From NCBI GenBank assembly GCA_902465155.1, contig CABQLY010000018.1:1-38519 (forward strand): a DNA stretch of 38,519 nucleotides. The letters run 5' to 3'. The notes under the pieces are model-generated. The model was given only the letters and a program-made list of their open reading frames with translations, ran no database searches and was not told the origin of the DNA. The position numbers were made by a program, and so were the translations under genes. Position 1 is the first letter of the stretch; every line of letters starts with the position of its first letter. Of this stretch, positions 15,866-23,216 are shown piece by piece. This DNA comes from an uncultured Oscillospiraceae bacterium (GTDB lineage Bacteria; Bacillota; Clostridia; Oscillospirales; Acutalibacteraceae).

Positions 15866-16016
15866 CGCCTTTGTATTCGCACAGCGTTTTTATAATCTCC
15901 CGCAAATCTTTACGGGTTTGGTTATATATTATTTTCCTGCGATATTTTGGAACAATGACGATATGGTACTTGCATAACCATTTTGTGTGTGATAAACTAT
16001 TTGTGCTATTAGCCAT
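15866..16016 (-). pseudogene. tnpA: Truncated IS200-type transposase (TnpA)
   Basis: Starts ATG at 16016 after AAGGAG and reads as an IS200/IS605 Y1 transposase for about 50 residues (HTKWLCKYHIVIVPKYRRKI and REIIKTLCEYKG). Then the match ends: the HUH motif and the catalytic tyrosine region are missing, and the frame continues into unrelated sequence that overlaps the 3' end of the S51-methyltransferase gene. It is inactive. Confidence 0.8.
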
Positions 16017-16165
16017 TAAAATTCTCCTTTCGTAGTTCTCTAAGACTTGAACAACCTTATTGTACTACTTTGGGGAATTTTTTTGTATAACTTCCGACGC
16101 GCACCCGCATAGCGGGTGGTTCTTTGTTTCGGACGTTCCGTCCTCAACTGGCTAAAGCCCTAAAT
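15866..16165 (-). mobile_element. IS200-family element remnant with left end
   Basis: Beside the truncated tnpA, the left-end region 16017-16165 is preserved. On the minus strand it has GGCTTTAGCCAGTTGAGG, a GGACG-GAA-CGTCC hairpin and a CACCCGC-TAT-GCGGGTG hairpin, which are the kind of imperfect palindromes recognised by Y1 transposases and found in IS200 leaders. The right end is absent. It abuts the mazF terminator. Confidence 0.65.
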
Positions 16166-16169
16166 AACA

Positions 16170-16211
16170 AACCGGCCCCGCAAAGTACAGCTGTACCCTG
16201 CGGGGCCGGTT
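16170..16211 (-). terminator. Terminator of mazF
   Basis: A 13-bp stem AACCGGCCCCGCA (16170-16182) / complement (16199-16211) with a palindromic GTACAGCTGTAC loop. Read leftward it is followed by TTTGTTATTT. Confidence 0.8.
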
Positions 16212-16239
16212 ATTAAAACGGCAATTAATTTTGTTTTAC

Positions 16240-16584
16240 CTAAACCAACCCAAAGCTTACCGAAAGCGCGTGATCCACCCGGTTCATAGATTCTAAATCC
16301 AAATCGCCCATTTTCTCCTTTAACCGGCGTTTATCCAGCGTGCGCACCTGCTCTAACAGTACAATCGAGTTTTTTTGCAGGCCGGAGCTATCGGCTGCCA
16401 CGCTAATGTGGGTTGGCAGCTTTGTTTTATCCTGCTGGCTGGTAATGGCAGCCGCAATCACAGTGGGGCTGTAACGGTTGCCGATGTTGTTTTGAATAAT
16501 AAGTACCGGTCGAATACCGCCCTGCTCGGACCCTACAACCGGACTAAGATCGGCATAATAAATTTCTCCCCGTTTTACGGTCAT
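16240..16584 (-). CDS. MazF/PemK-family endoribonuclease toxin
   Basis: A 114-aa protein closely patterned on Firmicutes MazF/NdoA: MTVKRGEIYYADLSPVVGSEQ, then GGIRPVLIIQNNIGNRYS, AAAITSQ, and LLEQVRTLDKRRL with the conserved catalytic-loop Arg. Family members cut single-stranded mRNA at short motifs and are held inactive by a small antitoxin. The usual antitoxin gene just upstream (and the alr gene often before it) is missing: 795 nt upstream hold no gene on this strand. So it is an orphan toxin, controlled by an antitoxin elsewhere, or altered in function. Start at 16584 follows AAAGGA. Confidence 0.88.
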   Translation of the reverse strand: MTVKRGEIYYADLSPVVGSEQGGIRPVLIIQNNIGNRYSPTVIAAAITSQQDKTKLPTHISVAADSSGLQKNSIVLLEQVRTLDKRRLKEKMGDLDLESMNRVDHALSVSFGLV

Positions 16585-17131
16585 TTCAAGTCAATCCTTT
16601 CTTTCGCTTTAGGCAATGCGCCTTTGGCATTTTACCTTACTTATTTTAACTGTCGCGACAACTGTATTGTTGCCGCAAAATTTTACTTTTAAACGCTGGG
16701 GTTCTAAATTCTTAAAATTTTCATACATTAATATTAAACAACCGGGCAAAAGCAGCGCTTATTTGCCGCCCCGCCAACACTACATTTTATGCAGCGCACC
16801 CCAAAAGTGAAACAAGCCTGCCGCCAAAGCCCGCGCCCCCAATGTTCCCCTTAAAAACGACGGCGGAAAAAAGGGGGCTAAAAAATTGCATAAATTTTAA
16901 CAAACGGGCAATAATGGCCTTGTAGGCTTAAAAATTAGCCGATTTTTAAGAAAAACCGGGCCAATTTTCTTTTAAAAAGGCCGCCTTTTCCCCACTTTTT
17001 TAAAAAATTAAGCCTAAATTTAAGCTTTTTGCGTAAAAAACCGGCATTAGTGTGAATAAATTTCAATTTATGTTGTTAATTTGCACAACGCCGTTTTCGC
17101 AAAAATGGAAAAAAATAGAAATATCCGTAAT

Positions 17132-17162
17132 TGTTACAGCTTTGTAATCATTTCTTTGTAAC
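17132..17162 (+). promoter_or_regulatory. WalR (YycF)-like binding site
   Basis: TGTTAC (17132-17137), 5 nt, then TGTAAT (17143-17148) matches the WalR consensus TGTWAH-N5-TGTWAH exactly. A third half-site TGTAAC follows at 17157-17162. It lies 54-84 nt upstream of the -35 box of a 3D-domain cell-wall protein, the type of gene WalR controls in Bacillus (for example yocH). Confidence 0.55.
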
Positions 17163-17215
17163 CTTTTTAGGCCCAATTTTGGCAAATGTGCATAGCAAAA
17201 ACCGCTATTTTTGCA

Positions 17216-17244
17216 TTGACTTTACGGGCTTTTCGCCGTATACT
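17216..17244 (+). promoter_or_regulatory. Promoter of the YabE-like gene
   Basis: TTGACT (17216-17221), 17-nt spacer, TATACT (17239-17244). The predicted leader is about 130 nt. Confidence 0.75.
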
Positions 17245-17379
17245 TTTGGGGTAGTTTGCGGCAAATAGGCTTTATTTTGCCCTGCTGCGGCGGCACAAAC
17301 GCGTTTTTCCGTGCGTTTAAATTTTAAGAGCCGCCAGCTTTAGCGCTAAAACGCAGCGCTACGGAAAAGGAGTTTTTTA

Positions 17380-18426
17380 ATGTTAAAAACCGGAATTATT
17401 GTTATTAGGTGTGCCGTTGCCTGCCTGCTAAGCGCCGTTACTATTTTTACGGTAAGCGCTTTTTCGGGCAAAGCAAGCCGCAGCGTGACAATTACAGACG
17501 GCGAAACAACAAAAATTATTCGCACCTGTTTTACCACGGCCGAGCAAATTTTAACCCAGGCCGCCATGCCCTTAGGCACGCTGGACAAAGCCGAGCTAAC
17601 CTTAACCGCCGGCAGCGGCAGCTTAAAGGTAAACCGCGCTTTTACCGTTTTGGTAAACTACGGGAACGAAACGCCCCGGCAAACCACCGCGACCGCCGGC
17701 ACCGTGAGGGATATTTTAGCAACCCTAAACATTCAGCTGAGCGAGCACGACATTTGCAACTACAAGCCGGACGACCTGTTGACCGGCGACGCTTACATTG
17801 ACATTGTAACCGTGAATTATGTAACCGAGCGTCACGAAGAAACCATTCCCTACACCACAAAGGTAGAATACTCCAGCGATTTAGAAAGCGGTAAGCAAAC
17901 CACCACGGCCGGCCAAAGCGGCAAAAAAACCGTTACCGTTAGCAAAAAGTACGAAAACGGGGCGCTGAAAAACACCCAGGTTGTTTCGGAGCAAACCACC
18001 GTTGCCCCGGTAGCGCAAAAAACGGTTATTGGCACCAAGGGGGCCAAAACCTCGGCCAATACGGCCTGCATTTCTACCCTTACGCCGGCCAGCCCCATTG
18101 CGCTAAACCAAAACGGCGTGCCGCTAAAGTACAAAAAGTGCTTAACCTTTGAGGGCACCGCTTACACGGCCTCTTCCGGCGCGCGCTGCTCTACCGGCGT
18201 AAAACCGCAGCCCGGCCGCATTGCCGTAAACCCAAAGGTTATTCCCTACGGCACTAAAATGTATATTGTTTCGGCCGACGGCAAGTACACCTACGGCTAT
18301 GCTATTGCTTCGGACACCGGCGGTTTTGCCCGCAAAAACCCTTACGCGGTAGACCTTTACATGAGCACCGAGGCCGCCTGCCGCCAGTTTGGGCGCCGCA
18401 ATGTTAAAATTTACATTTTAGAGTAA
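17380..18426 (+). CDS. YabE-like cell-wall protein with DUF348, G5 and 3D domains
   Basis: A 348-aa exported protein. An N-terminal signal anchor (about residues 5-28) is followed by two DUF348 repeats (about 34-80 and 87-140; B. subtilis YabE has more), a G5 domain (about 146-222, opening YVTERHEETIPYTTKVEYS) and a C-terminal 3D domain (about 252-347). The 3D domain shows the three conserved aspartates in context: GTAYTASSGARCSTGVKP, then IASDTGG and AVDLYMS. 3D domains are double-psi barrels related to lytic transglycosylases of the MltA/resuscitation-promoting type, so a role in peptidoglycan remodelling is likely. ATG follows AAAGGAG. A WalR-like box and sigma-A promoter precede it; a strong terminator follows. 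Confidence 0.88.
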   Translation: MLKTGIIVIRCAVACLLSAVTIFTVSAFSGKASRSVTITDGETTKIIRTCFTTAEQILTQAAMPLGTLDKAELTLTAGSGSLKVNRAFTVLVNYGNETPRQTTATAGTVRDILATLNIQLSEHDICNYKPDDLLTGDAYIDIVTVNYVTERHEETIPYTTKVEYSSDLESGKQTTTAGQSGKKTVTVSKKYENGALKNTQVVSEQTTVAPVAQKTVIGTKGAKTSANTACISTLTPASPIALNQNGVPLKYKKCLTFEGTAYTASSGARCSTGVKPQPGRIAVNPKVIPYGTKMYIVSADGKYTYGYAIASDTGGFARKNPYAVDLYMSTEAACRQFGRRNVKIYILE

Positions 18427-18458
18427 TTTTAAAATTAAAAGGCCTACAGCTTTCAGCT

Positions 18459-18489
18459 GCCCGGGAAATATTCTCCGGGCGGTTTTTTT
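18459..18489 (+). terminator. Terminator of YabE-like gene
   Basis: GCCCGG (18459-18464) / CCGGGC (18475-18480) hairpin followed by GGTTTTTTT. Confidence 0.8.
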
Positions 18490-18710
18490 AGCCCCCAAAG
18501 CCGGGGGGCGCGGCCAACGCTTAAAGGGCTTTTAACCGCCAAAGCCGGCTGCCAAACGCGGTGCTGCAGCTTTGAGCAACCCCCTTACGCAAAAGGCGGC
18601 GTTTTAGCGTAAGGCCTTACCAAGGCCCGCCTGTTTGCCTAAAAACCGCCGCCGTTTGCCGGCAGCCGACCAAACGCCGCTTTTGGCAAAAGCTTTTGCC
18701 GGTTTTAGGG

Positions 18711-19370
18711 TTAAGAGGCCAACAGCTGCGCCATTAGCTGCAGCAGTTTTTTTTCGCGGCGGGAAACCTGCACCTGCGTCATTAGCAGCTGCTTTGCCGT
18801 TTCGGATTGGGTTTTATTTTGAAAATAGCGCAGCCTTATCAGCTCGCGGTCCTGCTCCGGCAGGCGGCAAAGCAGCTGATCTATGGCAATTTTGTCGGCA
18901 ACCTCGTCCTCGGCGCTTTTGGCCGTGCCAATTTGCAGCTCCTTTACCTCGCCGTCCTCCCCCGCGTAGCTTAGCGATTCCGGCGGCCGGGCGGCGCAAA
19001 GAGCCTCGGCAACCTCCTCGGGCTCTACCTTTAAAAAACGGGCCAGCTCGGCAATGCCAACCTCGTGCCCGGCGGCCCCGGAAAGCTCGGCCCGCGCCTT
19101 TAATGCTTTTTGCGAAAGCTCTTTTAACCCGCGGGAGACCTTTACCGCACCCCCATCGCGAAACAGGCGTTTGATCTCCCCTAATATTACCGGCACCGCG
19201 TAGGTAGAAAAGCAAAAACCCCGCTCGGGCTGAAAGCCGCCGGCGGCCTTTACCAGCCCAACGCAGCCGGCGCCGTAAAGGTCATCGTACTCTACGCCGC
19301 GCCCAACAAAGCGTTTGCAGCAGGCGTGCACCAGCCGTAAATTGCTGCAAATTAGCTCCTCTTGCTGCAT
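18711..19370 (-). CDS. sigF: Sporulation sigma factor SigF
   Basis: A 219-aa RNA polymerase sigma factor, identified as sigma-F by its place after spoIIAA and spoIIAB and by its motifs: region 2 FSTYAVPVILGEIKRLFRDG, then VKVSRGLKELSQKA in region 3, and the region 4 helix-turn-helix MTQVQVSRREKKLL. It directs forespore-specific transcription early in sporulation. Compared with B. subtilis SigF (255 aa) about 30 N-terminal residues are missing; the protein begins just before the NLRLV helix. No better upstream start is available because the ATG overlaps the spoIIAB stop (TAATG). A GGCAAAAGCTTTTGCC palindrome at 18685-18700 just past the stop may help end the transcript. Confidence 0.9.
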   Translation of the reverse strand: MQQEELICSNLRLVHACCKRFVGRGVEYDDLYGAGCVGLVKAAGGFQPERGFCFSTYAVPVILGEIKRLFRDGGAVKVSRGLKELSQKALKARAELSGAAGHEVGIAELARFLKVEPEEVAEALCAARPPESLSYAGEDGEVKELQIGTAKSAEDEVADKIAIDQLLCRLPEQDRELIRLRYFQNKTQSETAKQLLMTQVQVSRREKKLLQLMAQLLAS

Positions 19371-19801
19371 TACAGTTTAACCGAAAGGCGCTTTTGCAGC
19401 GTAACGGTTGTGCCCCGGCCGGGTACCGAGCGCACGCCAACCTTATCCATAAAGCTTTGCATAACCGAAAACCCCAAGCCGGAGCGCTCCTCCCCGCCGG
19501 TGGTAAACAGCGGCTCCATAGCCTGCTGCACATTGGCAATGCCGCAGCCGCGGTCCCTTATTTTAATGCGCAGCATTCGCTGCTCCAGCAGCTCAACGGT
19601 TATGTAAATTTTACCAAGGGTATTTTTGTAACCGTGCACAATGCAGTTTGTAACCGCCTCCGAAACCGCGGTTTTAATGTCGTTAATTTCCTCAATTGTA
19701 GGGTCTAACTGGGCGGCAAAGGCCGCCACGGCCACCCGCACAAAGCTTTCGTTGTTTGATTTTGAAAGCAGCTCCATTTTAAAACTGTTTTGCAGCGTCA
19801 T
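19370..19801 (-). CDS. spoIIAB: Anti-sigma-F factor / serine kinase SpoIIAB
   Basis: A 143-aa GHKL-family protein that binds and holds SigF inactive and phosphorylates SpoIIAA. The nucleotide-binding boxes are present: N box EAVTNCIVHGY, G1 box IRDRGCGIAN and G2 box GGEERSGLGFSVMQSF. Its ATG overlaps the spoIIAA stop by 4 nt, and its stop overlaps the sigF start by 1 nt, so the three proteins are made by coupled translation, which keeps their ratio tight. Length is normal. Confidence 0.95.
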   Translation of the reverse strand: MTLQNSFKMELLSKSNNESFVRVAVAAFAAQLDPTIEEINDIKTAVSEAVTNCIVHGYKNTLGKIYITVELLEQRMLRIKIRDRGCGIANVQQAMEPLFTTGGEERSGLGFSVMQSFMDKVGVRSVPGRGTTVTLQKRLSVKL

Positions 19802-20115
19802 AATTTTTCCTCCGCTCCTATTTTTGCTAACCGCTCCATGCCCGCTAAGCGCAGCACCTTGCGAATGTGCGGCGAGGTGTTTGTAATTGTCAGCTCGCCG
19901 TTTACGGCGCTAATGGCCTTGTACCGCCCCATAACCAGCCCAATGCCGGAGCTGTCCATAAACTGCACATTTTTAAAATCCAGCACCAACAGGCTGGGCT
20001 GATGCTCGGCAATGGCGGCGTCAATTTTTTCGCGCATTTCGGCGGCAGAGTGGTGGTCGATCTCGCCGCTGAGGCAGGCTGTTACCACCGGCGCGTGATG
20101 AATAATTTCTACCAT
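19798..20115 (-). CDS. spoIIAA: Anti-anti-sigma factor SpoIIAA
   Basis: A 105-aa STAS-domain protein that frees SigF by binding SpoIIAB when unphosphorylated. The phosphorylation motif FMDSSGIGL places the target serine at residue 55 (equivalent to Ser58 of B. subtilis). First gene of the spoIIA operon; ATG at 20115 follows AAGGGGTGA. No clear sigma-H promoter was seen: only about 45 nt separate the start from the terminator of the upstream glycoside hydrolase gene, so the promoter must overlap that hairpin region or be of a form I could not recognise. Confidence 0.95.
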   Translation of the reverse strand: MVEIIHHAPVVTACLSGEIDHHSAAEMREKIDAAIAEHQPSLLVLDFKNVQFMDSSGIGLVMGRYKAISAVNGELTITNTSPHIRKVLRLAGMERLAKIGAEEKL

Positions 20116-20160
20116 AAAATCACCCCTTACTTTACGGGCTGTAGCCTAAAATTTAAAAAT

Positions 20161-20205
20161 AAAAAAAGACAAGCCCTTTATACCTTAAAAGTATAAAAGG
20201 CTTGT
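20161..20205 (-). terminator. Terminator of glycoside hydrolase gene
   Basis: A 15-bp stem (20169-20183 with 20191-20205, one G-U type pair) followed on the minus strand by CTTTTTTT. It separates the glycoside hydrolase transcript from spoIIA. Confidence 0.85.
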
Positions 20206-20295
20206 TTTAAAAATATTGTTGAACCGGCGTGTCGAAAAAAATAATTTAACCCGGTTTATTGGCCAAACGGCGGCTTTTTAGCCCTTTGGCAAAAA

Positions 20296-22152
20296 TTATT
20301 TTACGGTAAACACCGCTGTGCCGTAGGGCTCTAACAAAATTTCGGTTGGGATTACCTTGCCGTGCAGCGCTTTTTCAAACGCTTTGCCGTTTAGGGTGTA
20401 GGCCGTTTGCTGCGGTTTTTCCGAATAGTTTACCGCCACCACTGCGGTAGCGCCGTTTGGCAGCTGGTGCAGGGTAACGCCAATTTTTTCGTTTTCGCGG
20501 CGCAGCGGCAGCGGCATTTGCTGAGCCAGCATTTTGTAAATTAAATTAAACTGCGCGTCCTGCCCGCCGTGGCTTTCGGCGTAGCCCTTTTCAACCGGCA
20601 GGGTGCAAAAATACATTTTGCCCTTGCCAAAGGGGTAAACCGTTAGGGCCGGGTTGCCGTCCTGCTCTTGCAGCAGCACCTGCGCGCCATGTGCCGCCAG
20701 CTGCAGCTTAACCGGCGACGGATAGGCGTTTCCGTTGCAAACGGCCTGCTGCCCCCGCTCGCTGTAGGAAAGCAGCTCTACCCCAAAATAATGCAGCAGC
20801 TGGCTTAAAATAATGCCGCTCTCGTAGGTAATAAGCAGTGTGGCACCCTGCTGCACCCGGTTGGCCAACTCCTGCATTTGCGTTGCGCGAATGGGCGCCT
20901 TTACCGAGGGCAGAATGTAAAAACTGCTTTGCGGAATGTGGTGACGGCTGCTAAAGCCCAAATTAAAGCCCGCCTGTTTTGAAAGCACATAGCTGCCAAG
21001 GGCGTTGCGCCAGTCGTCCCGGCTGCCCTCTAAAACGCAAACGGCGTCCTGCCGGGCCGGGGGCAGGCTGCCGCCCAGCTTGGCCTGCAGAGTGGTTATT
21101 AGCTCTTTTACCTCCCGAAAAGCGGATGCTGCCGGTTTTTCGGTTTTGTCGGCGTTTAATAGCCCCAGCTCCTGCTCTAAGGGGCACCAATCGTAAGGCG
21201 GGTAGTTCAGGGTGGTTTGCTCGTGCGCGCACCACCACATAAACCCGGTTAGGCCGTTGGCCCAGGCCGACATAGCCTGCGCCTTTACATACCCGCCCGA
21301 AATTTGCTTGGAGCAAACAAAATCGCCCAGCGTGCCAACCTCCTCTATTAAGCAGGGCTTGCCGGTTACCCCCTCGCAAGCCTTAGCTTCGGCAACGGCA
21401 TGCAGCAGCCCGCGCATACTGGTAATTGGCTCGTTTAACGCGTAAGGGGTAAATTTGGCGTAGGGGTGCACGGTGGTAACCTCAAACATATCGTGCCGGT
21501 CGTACTGCCGGTCGGCCCCATTGTGCCGCAGGGGGTGCATATCCTCTAAAATTGGGCGGTTAGGGTCTACCGCGCGAATGGCGTTGTACATATTCAGCGC
21601 CCAGTTGGCCTGCTCGGTTGGCGTAGCAATGGCCAGGCAGTCGGTCTCGTTGCCCGAGGTCCAGCCAATAATCTCCTCCCGGTTTTTAAACCGCCGAACA
21701 AACTCCCGCACAAAGCGCAGCTCGTAGTAAAGGGCGGTAGGGTCGGTTAACAAATTTTTGCCGTCCAGCGCCGGCGGGGCAAACAGGCGCCCGCTCATCC
21801 AGCCCGTTACAATGCCAACGCAAACCTTTAGGCCGTGCTTTTTGGCTAAATCTAAAACGGTAGCAAACCGCTCTAACATGGCTTCATCCAGCCCCGCAAA
21901 GGCGGCCGGCTCGTAGCCCAAATTTTCCTCCCCCGTGGTGCGTATGTCCCCCTCGGTTCCGCGGCCAGCGTACAGCCGTAAAATCGGCTGAAAATCCGGC
22001 CACAGCGGAAACAGGCGAACCACATCCAGCTTTAACGCGGCCAGGCGCTTAAAATCGTCATCAATCACCTTTGGCTCAAATTCCCGCCACATTTTAATGC
22101 CGGCGTTCGAGGCCCAGTAGTTTACTCCGGTTACAAATCCATTTGTTAGCAT
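20296..22152 (-). CDS. Glycoside hydrolase, clan GH-A (GH5-like) with C-terminal accessory domains
   Basis: A 618-aa protein without a signal peptide, so it is probably an intracellular glycosidase. Residues about 1-355 form a (beta/alpha)8 barrel: GVNYWASNAG at the start, LDVVRLFPLWPDF on strand 2, and the acid/base Glu in EIIGWTSGNETD (Asn-Glu pair of clan GH-A). The likely nucleophile Glu is in KPCLIEEVGTLGDF. Residues about 370-520 resemble the glutamine-amidotransferase-like (trimerisation) domain of some beta-galactosidases, and the last 90 residues are a beta-sandwich. The substrate is not predictable. The ATG at 22152 follows GGGAGAGAG. An inverted repeat over its promoter suggests repressor control. 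Confidence 0.82.
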   Translation of the reverse strand: MLTNGFVTGVNYWASNAGIKMWREFEPKVIDDDFKRLAALKLDVVRLFPLWPDFQPILRLYAGRGTEGDIRTTGEENLGYEPAAFAGLDEAMLERFATVLDLAKKHGLKVCVGIVTGWMSGRLFAPPALDGKNLLTDPTALYYELRFVREFVRRFKNREEIIGWTSGNETDCLAIATPTEQANWALNMYNAIRAVDPNRPILEDMHPLRHNGADRQYDRHDMFEVTTVHPYAKFTPYALNEPITSMRGLLHAVAEAKACEGVTGKPCLIEEVGTLGDFVCSKQISGGYVKAQAMSAWANGLTGFMWWCAHEQTTLNYPPYDWCPLEQELGLLNADKTEKPAASAFREVKELITTLQAKLGGSLPPARQDAVCVLEGSRDDWRNALGSYVLSKQAGFNLGFSSRHHIPQSSFYILPSVKAPIRATQMQELANRVQQGATLLITYESGIILSQLLHYFGVELLSYSERGQQAVCNGNAYPSPVKLQLAAHGAQVLLQEQDGNPALTVYPFGKGKMYFCTLPVEKGYAESHGGQDAQFNLIYKMLAQQMPLPLRRENEKIGVTLHQLPNGATAVVAVNYSEKPQQTAYTLNGKAFEKALHGKVIPTEILLEPYGTAVFTVK

Positions 22153-22175
22153 TTTTCTCTCTCCCTAAAAATAAA

Positions 22176-22224
22176 GCTATACTAATTTTACAGTGCAAAG
22201 CCAGCACCACTTAATTAGTATAGC
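22176..22224 (-). promoter_or_regulatory. 12-bp inverted repeat, likely operator
   Basis: GCTATACTAATT (22176-22187) and its exact complement (22213-22224) flank 25 nt that contain a smaller GTGC/GCAC repeat. The distal arm contains the -10 box, so a bound repressor would block the promoter. It could also fold in RNA as a leader hairpin. Confidence 0.6.
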
Positions 22225-22244
22225 ATATTTTTCTTAAAAAGCAA
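22217..22244 (-). promoter_or_regulatory. Promoter of glycoside hydrolase gene
   Basis: Minus-strand TTGCTT (22239-22244), 16-nt spacer, TATACT (22217-22222), within the inverted repeat. Confidence 0.55.
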
Positions 22245-22303
22245 TACAAAAATCGCTAAAATCATTATTTATTTTCGCCCGCATCTTACAGCTTTGCGCC
22301 GGT

Positions 22304-23131
22304 TTATTCGGTTAGCGCAATAACCGCCGCCAAATTGCCCCGGCTGCCGCCCGTAGCACGGTGCGAGTGCAGGTAGTTAGAATTACAGCAGGTGCAAAGG
22401 TCGCTAACCGTTAGGTTTTGCGGCAAAATGCCGGCGTGCTGCAAAATAAGGGCGTTGGTTTGCTGCAGGTTCAGCTTTTGGTGGGCAGCGTCTACCGGGG
22501 TTAAAACCTGCTCCGGCGCAAGGTAGCTTAAGGCGCAAACCGCCTGAATTACCGGGCGGTCTACCTCGTAGCAGCACGGACCAATCGAGGGGCCAATCGC
22601 CGCGTGAATATCCGCAGGGCTGCAGCCAAACTCGGCCTGCATTTTTTGCACGGTTTTTGCCCCAATCTCCTGCACGGTGCCGCGCCAGCCGGCGTGCGCC
22701 GCCGCCACAACCCTTTTAACCGGGTCAAAAAACAGCAGCGGCACGCAATCGGCGTACTGCGTAACCAGCGGCACGCCGGGCAGGTTGGTAATTAGCCCGT
22801 CTACATTTTCATAGTCCCGCGGCTTTACAATGCCCTTGCCAATATCCTCCTTCGTTACAACCCTAAGCCTGTCGGTGTGGGTTTGGTGGCTCAGCACGGC
22901 CCGCTTGGGGTTTAGCTTTAGCGCGCCAAACAGCGCCTCGTAATTTTTTAAAACGGTTTCGCGGTCATCCCCGTTTGTAAAGCTTAAATTCATTTGCGCA
23001 AAGCGCCCGCGGCTGTACCCACCCATGCGGGTAGAAAACGCCGCCGTAACCCCCGGCATGAAAAGGGAGGGAAAGGTAAGGTAAATAAGATCCCCGTTAT
23101 TTACAACCTTTAAAGTTTTACTGTGCAGCAT
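22304..23131 (-). CDS. pgeF: PgeF/YlmD/LACC1-family protein (purine nucleoside phosphorylase, peptidoglycan editing)
   Basis: A 275-aa protein of the former DUF152 family. Zn-binding residues lie in SHQTHTD, QYADCVPLLFFD and AAHAGWRGTV; IGPSIGPCCYEV and DLCTCCNSNYLHSHR complete the signature. Characterised members act as purine nucleoside phosphorylase/adenosine deaminase, and E. coli PgeF (YfiH) limits misincorporation into peptidoglycan. I choose ATG at 23131 because GGAG lies 9 nt upstream; the TTG at 23146 has AAAAGG directly against it. Its promoter overlaps the end of asnB. Confidence 0.9.
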   Translation of the reverse strand: MLHSKTLKVVNNGDLIYLTFPSLFMPGVTAAFSTRMGGYSRGRFAQMNLSFTNGDDRETVLKNYEALFGALKLNPKRAVLSHQTHTDRLRVVTKEDIGKGIVKPRDYENVDGLITNLPGVPLVTQYADCVPLLFFDPVKRVVAAAHAGWRGTVQEIGAKTVQKMQAEFGCSPADIHAAIGPSIGPCCYEVDRPVIQAVCALSYLAPEQVLTPVDAAHQKLNLQQTNALILQHAGILPQNLTVSDLCTCCNSNYLHSHRATGGSRGNLAAVIALTE

Positions 23132-23187
23132 ATTTGTTTGCTCCAACCTTTTAAAATTTCCAACGCCAAAAGGCTTGGTTCCTTTTT

Positions 23188-23216
23188 ATTATAATAGAAA
23201 AGCACTAATTTTTCAA
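23188..23216 (-). promoter_or_regulatory. Promoter of pgeF
   Basis: Minus-strand TTGAAA (23211-23216), 17-nt spacer, TATAAT (23188-23193). The -35 overlaps the asnB stop codon. Confidence 0.75.

Larger units (their letters stand above)
16585..17379. other. Long non-coding region between mazF and the 3D/G5 gene
   Basis: No gene of more than 60 codons with a ribosome binding site is present on either strand. The right third holds the WalR-like box (17132-17162) and the promoter (17216-17244) of the next gene. An AT-rich hairpin CTTAAAAAT/ATTTTTAAG lies at 16927-16950. The rest shows nothing I can name. Confidence 0.6.

Noticed and set aside
12000..16200. Tyrosine-integrase attachment site at tRNA-Tyr
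   Set aside because: I found no second copy of the tRNA-Tyr 3' end at the right side of the island and no integrase gene.
18635..19215. GC-rich frames opposite or overlapping sigF, and similar frames opposite spoIIAB, asnB, rpoC and rpoB
   Set aside because: They are shadows of the real genes: Arg/Ala/Pro-rich, no ribosome binding sites, no motif.
20116..20205. Sigma-F or sigma-H promoter in front of spoIIAA
   Set aside because: A GTATA -35-like sequence is present on the minus strand, but it falls within the terminator stem and no GG-type -10 lies at the right distance.
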